Origin: Acanthococcus lagerstroemiae
Lineage: Eukaryota; Arthropoda; Insecta; Hemiptera; Eriococcidae
Assembly (NCBI GenBank): GCA_031841125.1
Contig: CM063113.1
Location: forward strand, 23,705,312 to 23,769,311
Length of the DNA: 64,000 nucleotides
Direction: 5' to 3'
Part shown: one piece after another, positions 32,999 through 44,964 of the stretch
How the letters are laid out: each line of letters begins with the position of its first letter
Numbering within the stretch: position 1 is the first letter of the stretch
Notes under the pieces: model-generated
Seen by the model: the letters and a program-made list of their open reading frames with translations, nothing else
What the model was told of the DNA's origin: nothing
Database searches by the model: none
Translations under genes and position numbers: made by a program

Positions 32999-33316
32999 CA
33001 GTGGCATAGGAGCTGAAGGGTTTTTGGGGTTACCCCCTCCTCCCAAGGTAAAAAAAGGCTTTTGAAGAATTGCAGTTCTGAAAAAAGAAGGATGTACGAC
33101 ATTCAGGATTCATCGACAATGATGATATTGATTTCGACGTTTGAATGCAGCATAACGTTGCTCTAAATTTTTCTGCATAGCGACATTTTGGCGTGGCACT
33201 CATACACGCGTGTACGATGCACCTATCACGATCAAAATAACACTAGAAAAATTCCACAAAAATAATCCCCCCACCAAAAAAAAAAACAAAAAAAAACAGA
33301 ACTAACTACGCCACTG
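32999..33316. mobile_element. hAT-like MITE (GTGGCGTAGCC family), 318 bp
   Basis: Starts CAGTGGCATAGGAGC and ends AACTACGCCACTG. Flanks ATGATTTC (32991-32998) and ATAATTTC (33317-33324) match 7 of 8. A further family-like start, CTAGTGGCGTAGATCAGC, lies at about 32924 with no matching end, so an older partial copy may be next to it. Confidence 0.8.
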
Positions 33317-33324
33317 ATAATTTC

Positions 33325-35539
33325 AATCTTGAAACGCCTTCCTAACTCTAAAAGAATCATTCAGAAGAGAGGGGGGGGGGAGGTTGAAAACTGCTAGGGC
33401 TGGCCGAAACAGTGTATAGTTACGACCCTAACTCTCTGGCTCTAATCAGTATTGTTATACTTATGCTAGGAACTGGTAGATCAGGGGACACTACGATCTT
33501 TCTACCATTCTGTATTTAAATAGAAGTTAAAAGTCTATTGAAACGCCGTAAAAAGACTGGATCCTGTATTTTCAAGTTTGTCAATACAACGGGAAAAGAA
33601 GTTGCGAACCATCTGCATAAAGAGGCCGACTAACGGTTTGCTCCATGGAATGGCCTAAAGAAAGCTTAAAAGTTGTATATGTTGGTATTTGCATTTCACC
33701 CATGTCTATCGAGATTTAACCATTATGGATTGTGAAAACAGCGTTCCCTACCTAATCTTGTCTTCAGTCAGTCCCTGATGTAGTGCATTAACTGCAGCAA
33801 AACTTGACCCATTACTACATAATTGAAAAAGGCAAAGTTTGCGTTTTACCAAGGTACCCATGCAACCATGTTTACGAATAATATAGTCTTAAGGCGCGTC
33901 CACACGTATCTAAATTTTGTCGTTTGGTCGTTCGACTAAATTCTTTCGACGAAGTCATGCAAAACCTGCACGTCCACATTTGCGCGATTGAACACAACTT
34001 CTACCCCATAGGCGACCAAAGTTGAATAAGTGTGGCCGCATCTTTACCGGTACAACATTCGAATTGGATAAAGTTGGAGGAAGCTATAACTTGGTGAATG
34101 TCATCTGACTTTTGCTCAGTTATTATCCTTCAGAATCTGCTACAAGTTCCCCCGGAGCTTCATCCTCATTTGTGTGATTCGGTGGAGGCAAACATTAACT
34201 TTGAACCGCAACCTTGGCAGAGTATACCTACGAAAATTGAAACTTATGAAATTTTATTTTGTAATGGTTCTGGGAGTATCTCCCGATCTGATATCACAGG
34301 AAATTGCGAAATAATTAGCGCTTTCAAAAGAACCATCTCTACAGCACTTCAGCATGCTTCACCATTGAACTCTTTTATTTCTGAGTCACCCACTCTACGG
34401 TGCTTTCCTGTTCCTAAAAAAAAACTTATATCATGCCAATGAATTCGGCTGATTTGTTAGAATTCAGCAGTCAAACCTAATAAAGCAGATGCAAAACATA
34501 TTCAATAATCCGCCTTCGATGCCTGCGTACTTGGCACTGCACTGGCGCTGTTCCACAGCCGCCTTCCTTCCCGCTCGCGACTACTCCGTCGCATATCCGG
34601 CAAAATTATTCGCGACATGTACCTAGTACCTACTCATACGGGTCAATTATTTAACTCAAACCACTCTGAAACATGTCACATCGTTTGGTCTGCTCGATAC
34701 CTGCATGGTGTGGTGCTCTCGTTCGAATCACCTTCCCACATTGACCCCTTCCCGCTGTGCAGAAGTATGTTCGAGTTAAGTGCGCGGAAATTACTACCGA
34801 AGCACTGACAGACGTTTTTGTCGCCCAGAAACAGGAAATCCGATTGCGAAAATTCGATTAAAATAGCTTGAGACCCGCCATTGATTCGAATTTTCTCCTC
34901 TAGTCAGTGAAAACTAAGTCGCTGAAAACCGGAGAACCTGTCATTTTTTTGATGAAGCTAAAGAGGTTTGGCCGTTGGCCTGTCCGTGATCGAAACTCAG
35001 CACAAGTTGATCTGTTTTAACGCTACTCGCGCCAACTAATTAGGTTCGATCGACAGCTCAACACTTGTTCGTACACACTCGATCCAAGTTCCGGCGAATT
35101 CACATTAACATTCTTTGGCCTCTCGAAGTTGAATGAGGAACGCCCCTCAATTGACCGCGTGTAAAAGGTGTTTATACCGCATGCTACCGACCGAACTATT
35201 TACAAATCTGATGACTCATCACTTGTGTTGCCTTCAGACATACTGTCTGTTCTACGTAAGTAGGTGTGATTGGTTCTTGTTGAAGAGTGAAAAACCGTTC
35301 GAATAACTTCTGTCCAAAACCGAGGAGAAAACCTCCCGAGTATCTGCCCATAGAGCTCGTATAGTGTCATACTTTTTATTTTGTGAATACCGTTGACCAT
35401 ATTGTATACAGGGTATTTCACGAATTGGTCCCATCTTTGAAGTCTGGTCAAGATGGGGCATACGGTTATCTTCGAGGACTAAGGTCTAGTTTATCACAGG
35501 GTGAGAAAAATGTTCCCTCTTCCCCGAGGAAAGCTAGGA
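33325..35539. other. Unassigned stretch with one moderately long frame
   Basis: A 114-codon plus-strand frame at 34098-34442 (from an ATG at 34098, with a mixed, non-repetitive composition) is the most gene-like item but has no domain that I recognise. A minus-strand frame pair at 35200-35461 overlaps itself in two frames and is unlikely. GGCGCGTCCACACGTATC near 33893 has the look of a transposon end but no partner was found. Confidence 0.3.
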
Positions 35540-37030
35540 CGTGCCACCAAATTTGGAATTGAAGGGTCTATTTAAAAAATAACTATAGTCAGTTTTGAAA
35601 TTCTGACTTTGTAGATAGATAGCGCTGTATTCGCAGCCATTATGCTCCAGCACAATAGTATATTGGAACCAGGCAAACTCACGCTGACAGTTCCCTTGCT
35701 GAAGAGCATTTATAGCGCTATCTTTCGGCCAAGTCCAAATTTCAAAACCATGGTTGTTTTTTAAATGAACCCTCCAATTTTGAAGGGAAGCACATGAAGG
35801 TTTTGGTGTATTGAGTCGCTTAACTTCGATCCGACCCCGATTTGGGCTCCAAATTCGACGTTTGCCCCTTCTAAGGAGCCAATTTGAATTTGCCGAGAAA
35901 ACTGAGAAATTATTGGAATAGAGATTTTTTGAATCGCTGAGTTCGAAAGTTTTATCAAATTTCTGATCTGATCTCGATTTGAGCCCCAAAATCCAATTTT
36001 GGGTACTTTAAATGAACCAATGTAACTTAGTTGAAAAAATTGAACGAGGCATCAGAACAGGGATTTCTTGGATAGCTGAGTTCGAAAATCGTATCAAATT
36101 TTGATCCACCTCCGATTTGTACCCTAAAATTCAAATCTGGGTCCTTCAAATGGATTAATTTTCCTTGCCTGAAAAGAACAGTATGGTACCGGCACAGGGG
36201 TTCCTGGGGTCCCCGATTTTAGTATTTTATATGCTTTTACTACTGGGTATACTTGAGCGAAACCCGTAACGGAAACGCGCCCCCTGACACGAATTCAGTG
36301 GTTGACATTTCTACGTTATTTTTTTAAATCCGACCCCGATTCGGATCCGATAATTCAAATTAGACGTCTTCAAGTGGGCAAAATTGATCCAACTAAGAAA
36401 ATCAAACGAAGTTGAATAAGGGGTTTCGTGTCGCTTATTTTAAATTATTGTATCGAGCCCCTATTTGGACCATAGAATCAAAATTTGACTACTTTGAATG
36501 GGTAAAGTCGATCGTTTTGGAAAATTAAACTATGATATGAAATACTAAGTTCGAAAATTTAGTAAGAATTATTATGTGATTTCAGTTCGCGCCACTAATG
36601 TGATTTCTTCCTCTTGCAAAAGGCTAATTTCCGGGGTTTCCACGAAAACAGAAAAAACCTAGTTCATTTCCAAAATCAGAAGAAGTCTGGTTCTTTCACG
36701 TGGAAAGAAAACAAATTGTCCTTTCCCAACTGACCCTACTTGGAAATTTCGAGATTGGGAAAAAATGGTTTTCTTTGTCACTGAGCTCCAAAATTTAATC
36801 AGGTTTTCGATTGGTGCAGAAATTTTTTCCCCTTTAAAGGAGCCTGTGTTACTGCGGCGAAAAACTGAACAAAGTATCGGAAGAGAGTCAGTTATTTGCG
36901 GTCACTAATTTGGCATAAACGCAATGCGATTTTGCGATCTCATCTTAGTTTGGTTCTCAAATCCAAATTTCGAACGTTGAATTCACAAAATTGACTCATG
37001 AAAAGCTCAACGTTAGATTGAAGGGTATCA
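35540..37030 (+). repeat. Degenerate ~140-bp repeat array, forward block
   Basis: A unit carrying, in order, GCTGAGTTCGAAAATT, ATCAAATTT.TGATC, CCCCGATTTGGGCTCCAAA, an AAATTTGGGTCCTTTAAATG step and GAAAAA.TGAACAAAGTATC...GGGATTTCTTGGAT. The GCTGAGTTCG landmark is at 35936 and 36075 (139 apart), with more decayed returns near 36546 and 36780. Units differ by perhaps 30-40 percent. Frames in this block are shadows of the repeat. Confidence 0.7.
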
Positions 37031-37719
37031 CAACCCCTCTCCTCCTTCCGTTACTCAATTTTTTTATTGCAAAGTAATTTTTTCGTGTCCGAAAAAAACA
37101 GTGATTTTTATTTTTTTTCTTCGTGGAGAAAGGAAACCGTCTTGTTATTGAAAGAGAAAAGCGGAGTACTTTCCATTGAAAAAAAAATAATAATGATTTT
37201 CTTCCTGTTTTCAAGGGGAAAAAAGAAAGCTTTTCTTATTGAGGAAACGGAAAGGATATTTTCCCTCACTTCCCCTGAGAAAAAGAACAAGTTTTTCTCT
37301 CGTCGAGAAGGAAGAAAAGGAGGAGCTACTTTATTTTCTCAAAGAGAAAAAACGCTTCTCAGTGAAGAAGAAAACAAGTTTTTGTTTTTGTTTTTTGTTT
37401 TTTTTCCCCTTGAAGGAAACAGTATATTACACGTTTTTCAAAAAACGGAAAAGCTTGATTTAGCTTCCTGTCATAAAAGAACCACGGTTTTGTAATTTAG
37501 TAGGTGGAAGGGGTAATTTTCTTTCTTTTCTGAAAAGGGGACGAACTTTTTTTCACATACGAAAGGAACAGGACTGTTTCCTTCTTCTTCTCCTTTTCAG
37601 TAGGTACTCACTTTTCAAAATCGGAAACAATTTATTTTCCAGTCTTTAAAAATGGAATGAAGTTCTCCTCATTCAGGAATGGGACGATTTCTTCTTCTTC
37701 GTAAAGAAACCACGTTCGT
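37031..37719 (+). repeat. Low-complexity purine/pyrimidine core between opposed arrays
   Basis: Alternating GAAAAAAC-type and TTTTCTTC-type runs with loose units of about 50 bases (for example TTGAGGAAACGGAAAGGATA and CTCGTCGAGAAGGAAG). Many complementary runs of G+A and C+T give overlapping open frames on both strands at 36996-37495, none of which looks like a protein. Confidence 0.6.
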
Positions 37720-38700
37720 AATTTTGGAGCCCAAATCAAGATCTGATCGAATACATAATTTAATTTTCGAAATAAACTACCCAAGAAACCCTTATTGCAG
37801 TACTTTGTTCAAGTTTTCGGTTAAGACAAATTAGAATCTTTAAATGGGGGAAGAGGAGGAAGAATTTGGTGACCAAATCAAAAATTGATTGAATTCTCGA
37901 GCTCAGCGACACACTCACACACAAGAAGCCTTTTCCAGTAATTTGTTCAACTTTTTCGGCAGTGTCAGATAGGTCCATTTAAAGAAGTCAGATTTAAATG
38001 TTGAACCACAAGTCGGGATCGGATCCAAAATCTATTTGAATTTTCGAAATGGGCGATCCAAGAGATCTCTCTTCTTGTAATTCATGTACATAATGCTTTC
38101 ACCAAAGTTGATTGGTTAGAGAAAAATCGAATTCGGGGCACCGATCGAGTTCGAATCAAGAACTTTATTAGATATTCGAACTTGTCGAAACCAAAAAATC
38201 ATACCTCGACTCGTTGTTCGATTGTCTAAGTTGAATCAGTTTGGCTCGTTTGAAGGGGTCAAATTTGGATTGTGAGGCTCGAATCAGAGTCATATTAAAA
38301 ATCTGACTGAATTTTCGAAATCGGCGACCTCAGAAACTTCTATTTCGATCCCTTGTCCAGGGTTTTCAGCAAAATTAAATAGATCTATTTGAAGGATCAA
38401 ATTTAGGTTTTTGGACCCGAATCAGGATCAGATCAAAGATTTGATGCGATCAAAAGAATTTCCTATTCCAGAACCCAGTTCAACTCAAACTAGGCTTTCA
38501 ATAGCAAGTCAAATTTGAGACCCAAAGCGGGGTTAGATTGAAAATCTGATTTCATATTTTCGGGAACTTTGCGATTTGAAATCTCCTGTCTTTCGATCTT
38601 TTTCTTGATTTGTGAAATTCCAAAGTTGGGGGCTCGTCCCAGCTGCCCGTTGGGTGAGGGAAAATTTTCCAATAAAAAAAGGAGGGGTGGCAGTTTGTGA
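37720..38700 (-). repeat. Degenerate ~140-bp repeat array, reverse block
   Basis: The same landmarks as in the forward block occur as reverse complement and in reverse order: TTTGGAGCCCAAATCAAGAT, CTGATCGAAT, TTTTCGAAAT, ACCCAAGAAACCC, CAGTACTTTGTTCAAGTTTT and ATCTTTAAATGGG. Further units follow near 37990-38090, 38240-38350 and 38390-38480. Together with the forward block this makes a roughly 3-kb decayed inverted arrangement. Confidence 0.65.
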
Positions 38701-39012
38701 AACACACTGTACTCAAATGCTAATATACCTACAGTCGATTTGATATTATTATTATGTTTCTAAAAGTATAACCCGTTCACCTTTATAATCTTCTGCAATC
38801 GGATTATCTGTACGATAGAGCGAGTAAACATTCAACATGCTTCTGCTATAATGTTCAGCACGATCACGCCGCTGATTAATATACAAGTGTCGGATTACCA
38901 ACACGCGGTTTGTTTTCTACATCGAGCCTCGGTTTGGACCCGCTCGAGTAATAAGCTGTGTGTATCCGCTATAAGAACAACCAACAAATTCTGACGGTCG
39001 CACTGTTGGGAA
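38701..39012. other. Left flank of the tandem duplication
   Basis: No gene or named repeat. It is unique relative to the duplicated unit that begins at 39013. Confidence 0.5.
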
Positions 39013-39439
39013 CTTATATCGAGAGATCAAACAACAAGATTTCAAATTTGGTTTTCTAATCGGCAGCTCGACCGATTTACGTTTTAAAGTTGTGGCTGAA
39101 CACCCGTCGGTGCGATGAACAGATACCGCGCCGAGATTCGAATTTGAATATTTTCTGCTTCGTGTGAGCCCTGCCAAGACCAATCAGCGTTGAAAATCTA
39201 ATGCCGAGTAGCCCGGATATTAGTTGACAGTGTCTTTTACTAGTGTGATGAAAAGATGTTCTAGTCGAGAGGTTGCGACAGTACTAAGCAATGATTTGAG
39301 AAATTCTTCTGACTGGACTCCTTAACCAGACTGGATTTTGGGGTGTGGAAAGACAAGATCGTCAGTGGCCGTCTTTCTTCTGGCGAGAGCGATTCTTTCT
39401 TTTGCTGACTGCGTGCCAGCTCTGAAGATGTACCTTTAG

Positions 39440-40350
39440 ATAAGTTATCTTGATTACGTTGAGCAGTCTGCCTGTCCGCCTTGATAGCCCCGATGAAAGA
39501 TTTGGCGAGAAATGGAAAAGAGTTTTTCTAATCATTGTGCAACTCGATAAACAGTTTCAAACGTTTTTTGCTTTCTACTTCCACATCGCAGAGTATCTCG
39601 AGCTGTTTAATATAAGTAGCAGATCGAATATGCTCAATACGCTATGCGACGTTTTCAGATCTTTTCCTCTGCAAGATGTTCCGCGACATAAATTTAAAAA
39701 TATAGAAGTCAGTTTTTCTTTTTTGATTATTTGGCAACTGGTGATGTATGAAGCTAAGAAGAACTTGAAAACGAGTAATCTGTCTTCAGTCCAAAAGCGT
39801 TAGCGAGTACAGCGGTTTCTCAAATCTTTATGCTGCTTGATGAACCTTTTGAACTTTAAAAAGCTTTCCACTTTCTACTTTCCCGTCATCGGTAACCAAG
39901 AAGAGATTCTTGAGCTGCTTCAACAGACTAGGCAAACTGAACACACTTATACGTATTCTTAGATTCTTTCAACTTGATGACACGCCCTGAAAGGTTCCAC
40001 AGCTGCAGTATAAACTGAAGAATATAAACTAAGACCGATGTTTCTTTAACGATTAAACACTTGGCAATCTTGAGAATGTACAGCAATGCACACGTGATGT
40101 TCCCTAATGTCCGAGTAAAAGCATTGGCAAGAAATACAACAAAAGAGTTACCTTCGCAAATCTTCATATATGTACTCGATGAGTATGTAGTTGGAAAGAC
40201 TTTCTGTTCCTACTTTAGCATCATAAAAAGAAAATCTTGAGCTACTCCAAATGAATGTGGGTGCAGCTAAGTGGATATCACTTGCTTTGTGCATCTCATT
40301 TGCTTCACGTACCGTAACATAGGGTAACATTGAAAGGAAATTGAAAAAAA
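39440..40350 (+). repeat. Degenerate ~300-340-bp repeat zone (copies at 42413-43320 and 47060-47700)
   Basis: A landmark set TTTCTACTT, then CATC, then ATCTCGAGCTGCTTCAA, followed by GCAAACTGAACACAC and CCTGAAAGNTGTTCC, recurs at about 39571, 39868 and 40211. It is carried along in duplication copy 2 and reappears independently at 47060-47700. Open frames at 39450-39803 and 39928-40456 are probably fortuitous frames of this repeat, although their preservation in both copies only reflects the recent duplication. Confidence 0.55.
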
Positions 40351-40874
40351 TTACCTTGAATTTTGAGAAATGCAGAGAAGCAGACTGAGGTAAGGGGCTG
40401 GATGAAACGGTATCTATTGAAGATAAACAAAATCTATCGAAATACATGTGAAACAAAATATGTATTTCACGTAATGTTGTTGGCAGTGTTCAAGATTGAA
40501 GGGATCGTTCAGAGTTACCCCGGAAGTGGGGTAACTTCGAAAATTGTTTTCTGTAAGTGATAGCGAAAACTGGTTTTGAGTAGAATGTTATTAAGGATCA
40601 CCAGTAGATGCTATACACCAAATTTCATCTTGCTGCAGCGAGAAATACCATTGTAAAAGACAGTGAAAGTGATGAACGGGAAAAACCTAATGATGCATGT
40701 TTTTTCGATGCTTCTTTGCATCAGCTATCGTTTTCGAATGACGAGACATGTCGTCCATCTTGCAAAAGACAGCATGATATTTCTTATCAGTATGCCGACC
40801 AGTGTTTAAAGATACCCCGCTCGGTATTTTTGTTCTATGCACCTCCTGTACCAAGGAAAGTACAATGTGCAAAT

Positions 40875-41120
40875 CAGTGGTGTAGCCAGGAGTGGATTAG
40901 GGGGATGAATCTCCCTCTTGAGATGAGAATTTTTTTATATGCTGGCAGTATCACAGTAAATGCGCAAAATGAAATTTAAATCCAGATACATAATTGAAGT
41001 TGAAAAGCACAACATACTGATACGTCAATGTAAAAACAGACAGTTCATGTTAGGTGTACCCCCGCCCCCGCCCAAAATGTTGCTGATCCCCTCCTTGGAA
41101 AAATCCCGGCTACGCCACTG
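40875..41120. mobile_element. hAT-like MITE, 246 bp, perfect 8-bp duplication
   Basis: Starts CAGTGGTGTAGCCAGG and ends CGGCTACGCCACTG; GTGCAAAT flanks it perfectly at 40867-40874 and 41121-41128. The interior differs from the 13905/26385/59101 subtype, so this is a second subfamily with the same ends. Confidence 0.93.
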
Positions 41121-41264
41121 GTGCAAATTGAATAATACTTACGAAAACTCTCCGCATCGAATGCTACCAGCATAAACTCGAATTTGAGATTTCTTTCCAT
41201 TTATCAACACAACTGAGAAATAGGCTACATAGTGTAACACGTTTACATCATTCACTTGACATTT

Positions 41265-41986
41265 TTCCACGATTATTTTTTTCATTGTTATCACTGCTAC
41301 GATGATGGTGGAGCGTATGGCGGTGCGTGCCTGCCAAATTGGCCCCGGGACACCGCACCCCCTACCCTGGAATTACCCCGATTGGGCCTGCGTCAGGATA
41401 GGGGAAACGCTTTGAGGTAGCCCTTCTACCTCCATTTCTCCTCTCGCCTATTCTTGACGGTGAATCTACAGCATCTTATTCGTCTTCTTTAGTGTCGAGA
41501 TGCGTCGGGTCTTTCTCTTCTTCTGGTTGCAGCAGAGACATCGTTGTCGTCGTCGTCAATGTTGGTGGGATGGCGAGTGCCGGCATTGGGTGCTATGACC
41601 GCTGCCTTTGTCTTTGCCACCCCATGGCCATGTTTCGGCTCAATGTCTTCTTGACAAAGACCGCTACCTGATCCCATCCCGCTTTACTCTTCAGCATTAT
41701 CGGAACCAGGCTCTCGAGTGTAAGTGACTTAACGCCCGCATTTCAAAAGGCGGCCGCCGTTTCTTCCCTCCCACGGTCAAATGCCGGACACTCGAACAGT
41801 GTACGCCAGGCATCGTTATCCGCCTTCCTCCAGCGCAGTAGGAACATCGCGGGCTCTCGGCTATACCCATCTGATACTGGTACTTTTTGAAGACACTGTG
41901 GCCGCTGATCACCTGCGTCAGGTAAAAGTTCATCTGGCCATGACGTCTACCCAACGACGCGTCGAGGTTGCGTATTAGCGGACGGG
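41265..41986 (-). pseudogene. R1-type LINE, 3' part only (duplicated fragment)
   Basis: Minus strand: MNFYLTQVISGHSVFKKYQ and SPRCSYCAGG (about 41940-41820), the C-terminal cysteine motif region of R1-type LINEs, followed by a long 3' untranslated part. An A-rich stretch (TTATTTTTTTCATTG on the plus strand) near 41275 marks its 3' end. It stops at the duplication junction, so it lacks everything upstream. It is the duplicated 3' end of the LINE at 44245-46180. Confidence 0.85.
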
Positions 41987-44964
41987 CTTATATCGAGAGA
42001 TCAAACAACAAGATTTCAAATTTGGTTTTCTAATCGGCAGCTCGACCGATTACGTTTTAAAGTTGTGGCTGAACACCCGTCGGTGCGATGAACAGATACC
42101 GCGCCGAGATTCGAATTTGAATATTTTCTGCTTCGTGTGAGCCCTGCCAAGACCAATCAGCGTTGAAAATCTAATGCCGAGTAGCCCGGATATTAGTTGA
42201 CAGTGTCTTTTACTAGTGTGATGAAAAGATGTTCTAGTCGAGAGGTTGCGACAGTACTAAGCAATGATTTGAGAAATTCTTCTGACTGGACTCCTTAACC
42301 AGACTGGATTTTGGGGTGTGGAAAGACAAGATCGTCAGTGGCCGTCTTTCTTCTGGCGAGAGCGATTCTTTCTTTTGCTGACTGCGTGCCAGCTCTGAAG
42401 ATGTACCTTTAGATAAGTTATCTTGATTACGTTGAGCAGTCTGCCTGTCCGCCTTGATAGCCCCGATGAAAGATTTGGCGAGAAATGGAAAAGAGTTTTT
42501 CTAATCATTGTGCAACTCGATAAACAGTTTCAAACGTTTTTTGCTTTCTACTTCCACATCGCAGAGTATCTCGAGCTGTTTAATATAAGTAGCAGATCGA
42601 ATATGCTCAATACGCTATGCGACGTTTTCAGATCTTTTCCTCTGCAAGATGTTCCGCGACATAAATTTAAAAATATAGAAGTCAGTTTTTCTTTTTTGAT
42701 TATTTGGCAACTGGTGATGTATGAAGCTAAGAAGAACTTGAAAACGAGTAATCTGTCTTCAGTCCAAAAGCGTTAGCGAGTACAGCGGTTTCTCAAATCT
42801 TTATGCTGCTTGATGAACCTTTTGAACTTTAAAAAGCTTTCCACTTTCTACTTTCCCGTCATCGGTAACCAAGAAGAGATTCTTGAGCTGCTTCAACAGA
42901 CTAGGCAAACTGAACACACTTATACGTATTCTTAGATTCTTTCAACTTGATGACACGCCCTGAAAGGTTCCACAGCTGCAGTATAAACTGAAGAATATAA
43001 ACTAAGACCGATGTTTCTTTAACGATTAAACACTTGGCAATCTTGAGAATGTACAGCAATGCACACGTGATGTTCCCTAATGTCCGAGTAAAAGCATTGG
43101 CAAGAAATACAACAAAAGAGTTACCTTCGCAAATCTTCATATATGTACTCGATGAGTATGTAGTTGGAAAGACTTTCTGTTCCTACTTTAGCATCATAAA
43201 AAGAAAATCTTGAGCTACTCCAAATGAATGTGGGTGCAGCTGTGTGGATATCACTTGCTTTGTGCATCTCATTTGCTTCACGTACCGTAACATGGGGTAA
43301 CATTGAAAGGAAATTGAAAAAAATTACCTTGAATTTTGAGAAATGCAGAGAAGCAGACTGAGGTAAGGGGCTGGATGAAACGGTATCTATTGAAGATAAA
43401 CAAAATCTACCGAAATACATGTGAAACAAAATATGTATTTCACGTAATGCTGTTGGCAGTGTCCAAGATTGAAGGGATCGTTCAGAGTTACCCCGGAAGG
43501 GGGGTAACTTCGAAAATTGTTTTCTGTAAGTGATAGCGAAAACTGGTTTTGAGTAGAATGTTATTAAGGATCACCAGTAGATGCTATACACCAAATTTCA
43601 TCTTGCTGCAGCGAGAAATACCATTGTAAAAGACAGTGAAAGTGATGAACGGGAAAAACCTAATGATGCAAGTTTTTTCGATGCTTCTTTGCATCAGCTA
43701 TCGTTTTCGAATGACGAGACATGTCGTCCATCTTGCAAAAGACAGCATGATATTTCTTATCAGTATGCCAACCAGTTTTTAAAGATACTCCGCTCGGTAT
43801 TTTTGTTCTATGCACCTCCTGTACCAAGGAAAGTACAATGTGCAAATCAATGGCGTAGCCAGGGGTGGATTAGGGGGATGAATCCCCCCTTGAGATGAGA
43901 ATTTTTTTATATGCTGGCAGTATCACAGTAAATGCGCAAAATGAAATTTAAATCCAGATACATAATTGAAGTTGAAAAGCACAACATACTGATACGTCAA
44001 TGTAAAAACAGACAGTTCATGTTAGGTGTACCCCCGCCCCCGCCCAAAATTTTGCTGATCCCCTCCTTGGAAAAATCCCGGCTACGCCACTGGTGCAAAT
44101 TGAATAATACTTACGAAAACTCTCCGCATCGAATGCTACCAGTATAAACTCGAATTTGAGATTTCTTTCCATTTATCAACACAACTGAGAAATAGGCTAC
44201 ATAGTGTAACACGTTTACATAATTCACTTGACATTTTTCGACGATTATTTTTTTCATTGTTATCACTGCTACGATGATGGTGGAGCGTATGGCGGTGCGT
44301 GCCTGCCAAATTGGCCCCGGGACACCGCACCCCCTACCCTGGAATTACCCCGATTGGGCCTGCGTCAGGATAGGGGAAACGCTTTGAGGTAGCCCTTCTA
44401 CCTCCATTTCTCCTCTCGCCTATTCTTGACGGTGAATCTACAGCATCTTATTCGTCTTCTTTAGTGTCGAGATGCGTCGGGTCTTTCTCTTCTTCTGTTT
44501 GCAGCAGCGACATCGTTGTCGTCGTCGTCGTCGTCAATGTTGGTGGGATGGCGAGTGCCGGCATTGGGTGCTATGACCGCTGCCTTTGTCTTTGCCACCC
44601 CATGGCCATGTTTCGGCTCAATGTCTTCTTGACAAAGACCGCTACCTGATCCCATCCCGCTTTACTCTTCAGCATTATCGGAACCAGGCTCTCGAGTGTA
44701 AGTGACTTAACGCCCGCATTTCAAAAGGCGGCCGCCGTTTCTTCCCTCCCACGGTCAAATGCCGGACACTCGAACAGTGTACGCCAGGCATCGTTATCCG
44801 CCTTCCTCCAGCGCAGTAGGAACATCGCGGGCTCTCGGCTATACCCATCTGATACTGGTACTTTTTGAAGACACTGTGGCCGCTGATCACCTGCGTCAGG
44901 TAAAAGTTCATCTGGCCATGACGTCTACCCAACGACGCGTCGAGGTTGCGTATTAGCGGACGGG
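41987..44964 (+). repeat. 2.97-kb tandem duplication, copy 2
   Basis: About 1 percent different from copy 1 by eye. Differences seen: one missing T near 42052, AAGTGG to TGTGG near 43242, a CATGGGG for CATAGGG near 43292, and 6 extra bases in a GTC run near 44520. After 44964 the LINE continues without a break, so this copy holds the original right junction. The junction between copies shares CTTA with the sequence after 44964. Confidence 0.95.
43848..44092. mobile_element. hAT-like MITE, second copy carried by the duplication
   Basis: Same element and same GTGCAAAT flanks (43840-43847 and 44093-44100) as at 40875, so it was present before the tandem duplication. Its left end reads CAATGGCGTAGCC. 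Confidence 0.93.

Larger units (their letters stand above)
39013..41986 (+). repeat. 2.97-kb tandem duplication, copy 1
   Basis: Begins CTTATATCGAGAGATCAAAC and ends TATTAGCGGACGGG. It is repeated almost base for base at 41987-44964; the reading frames at 39450-39803 and 42423-42776 are identical. Inside, from left: unassigned sequence, a decayed ~300-bp repeat zone, a hAT-like MITE (40875-41120) and the 3' end of an R1-type LINE (about 41265-41986). The right edge cuts through the LINE. Confidence 0.95.

Noticed and set aside
37067..37495. 142-codon plus-strand frame
   Set aside because: Lies in the purine/pyrimidine low-complexity core, with overlapping frames on both strands.
39450..39803. 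117-codon frame conserved in two copies (39450 and 42423)
   Set aside because: The identity reflects a very recent tandem duplication, not selection; the sequence belongs to a degenerate repeat zone.
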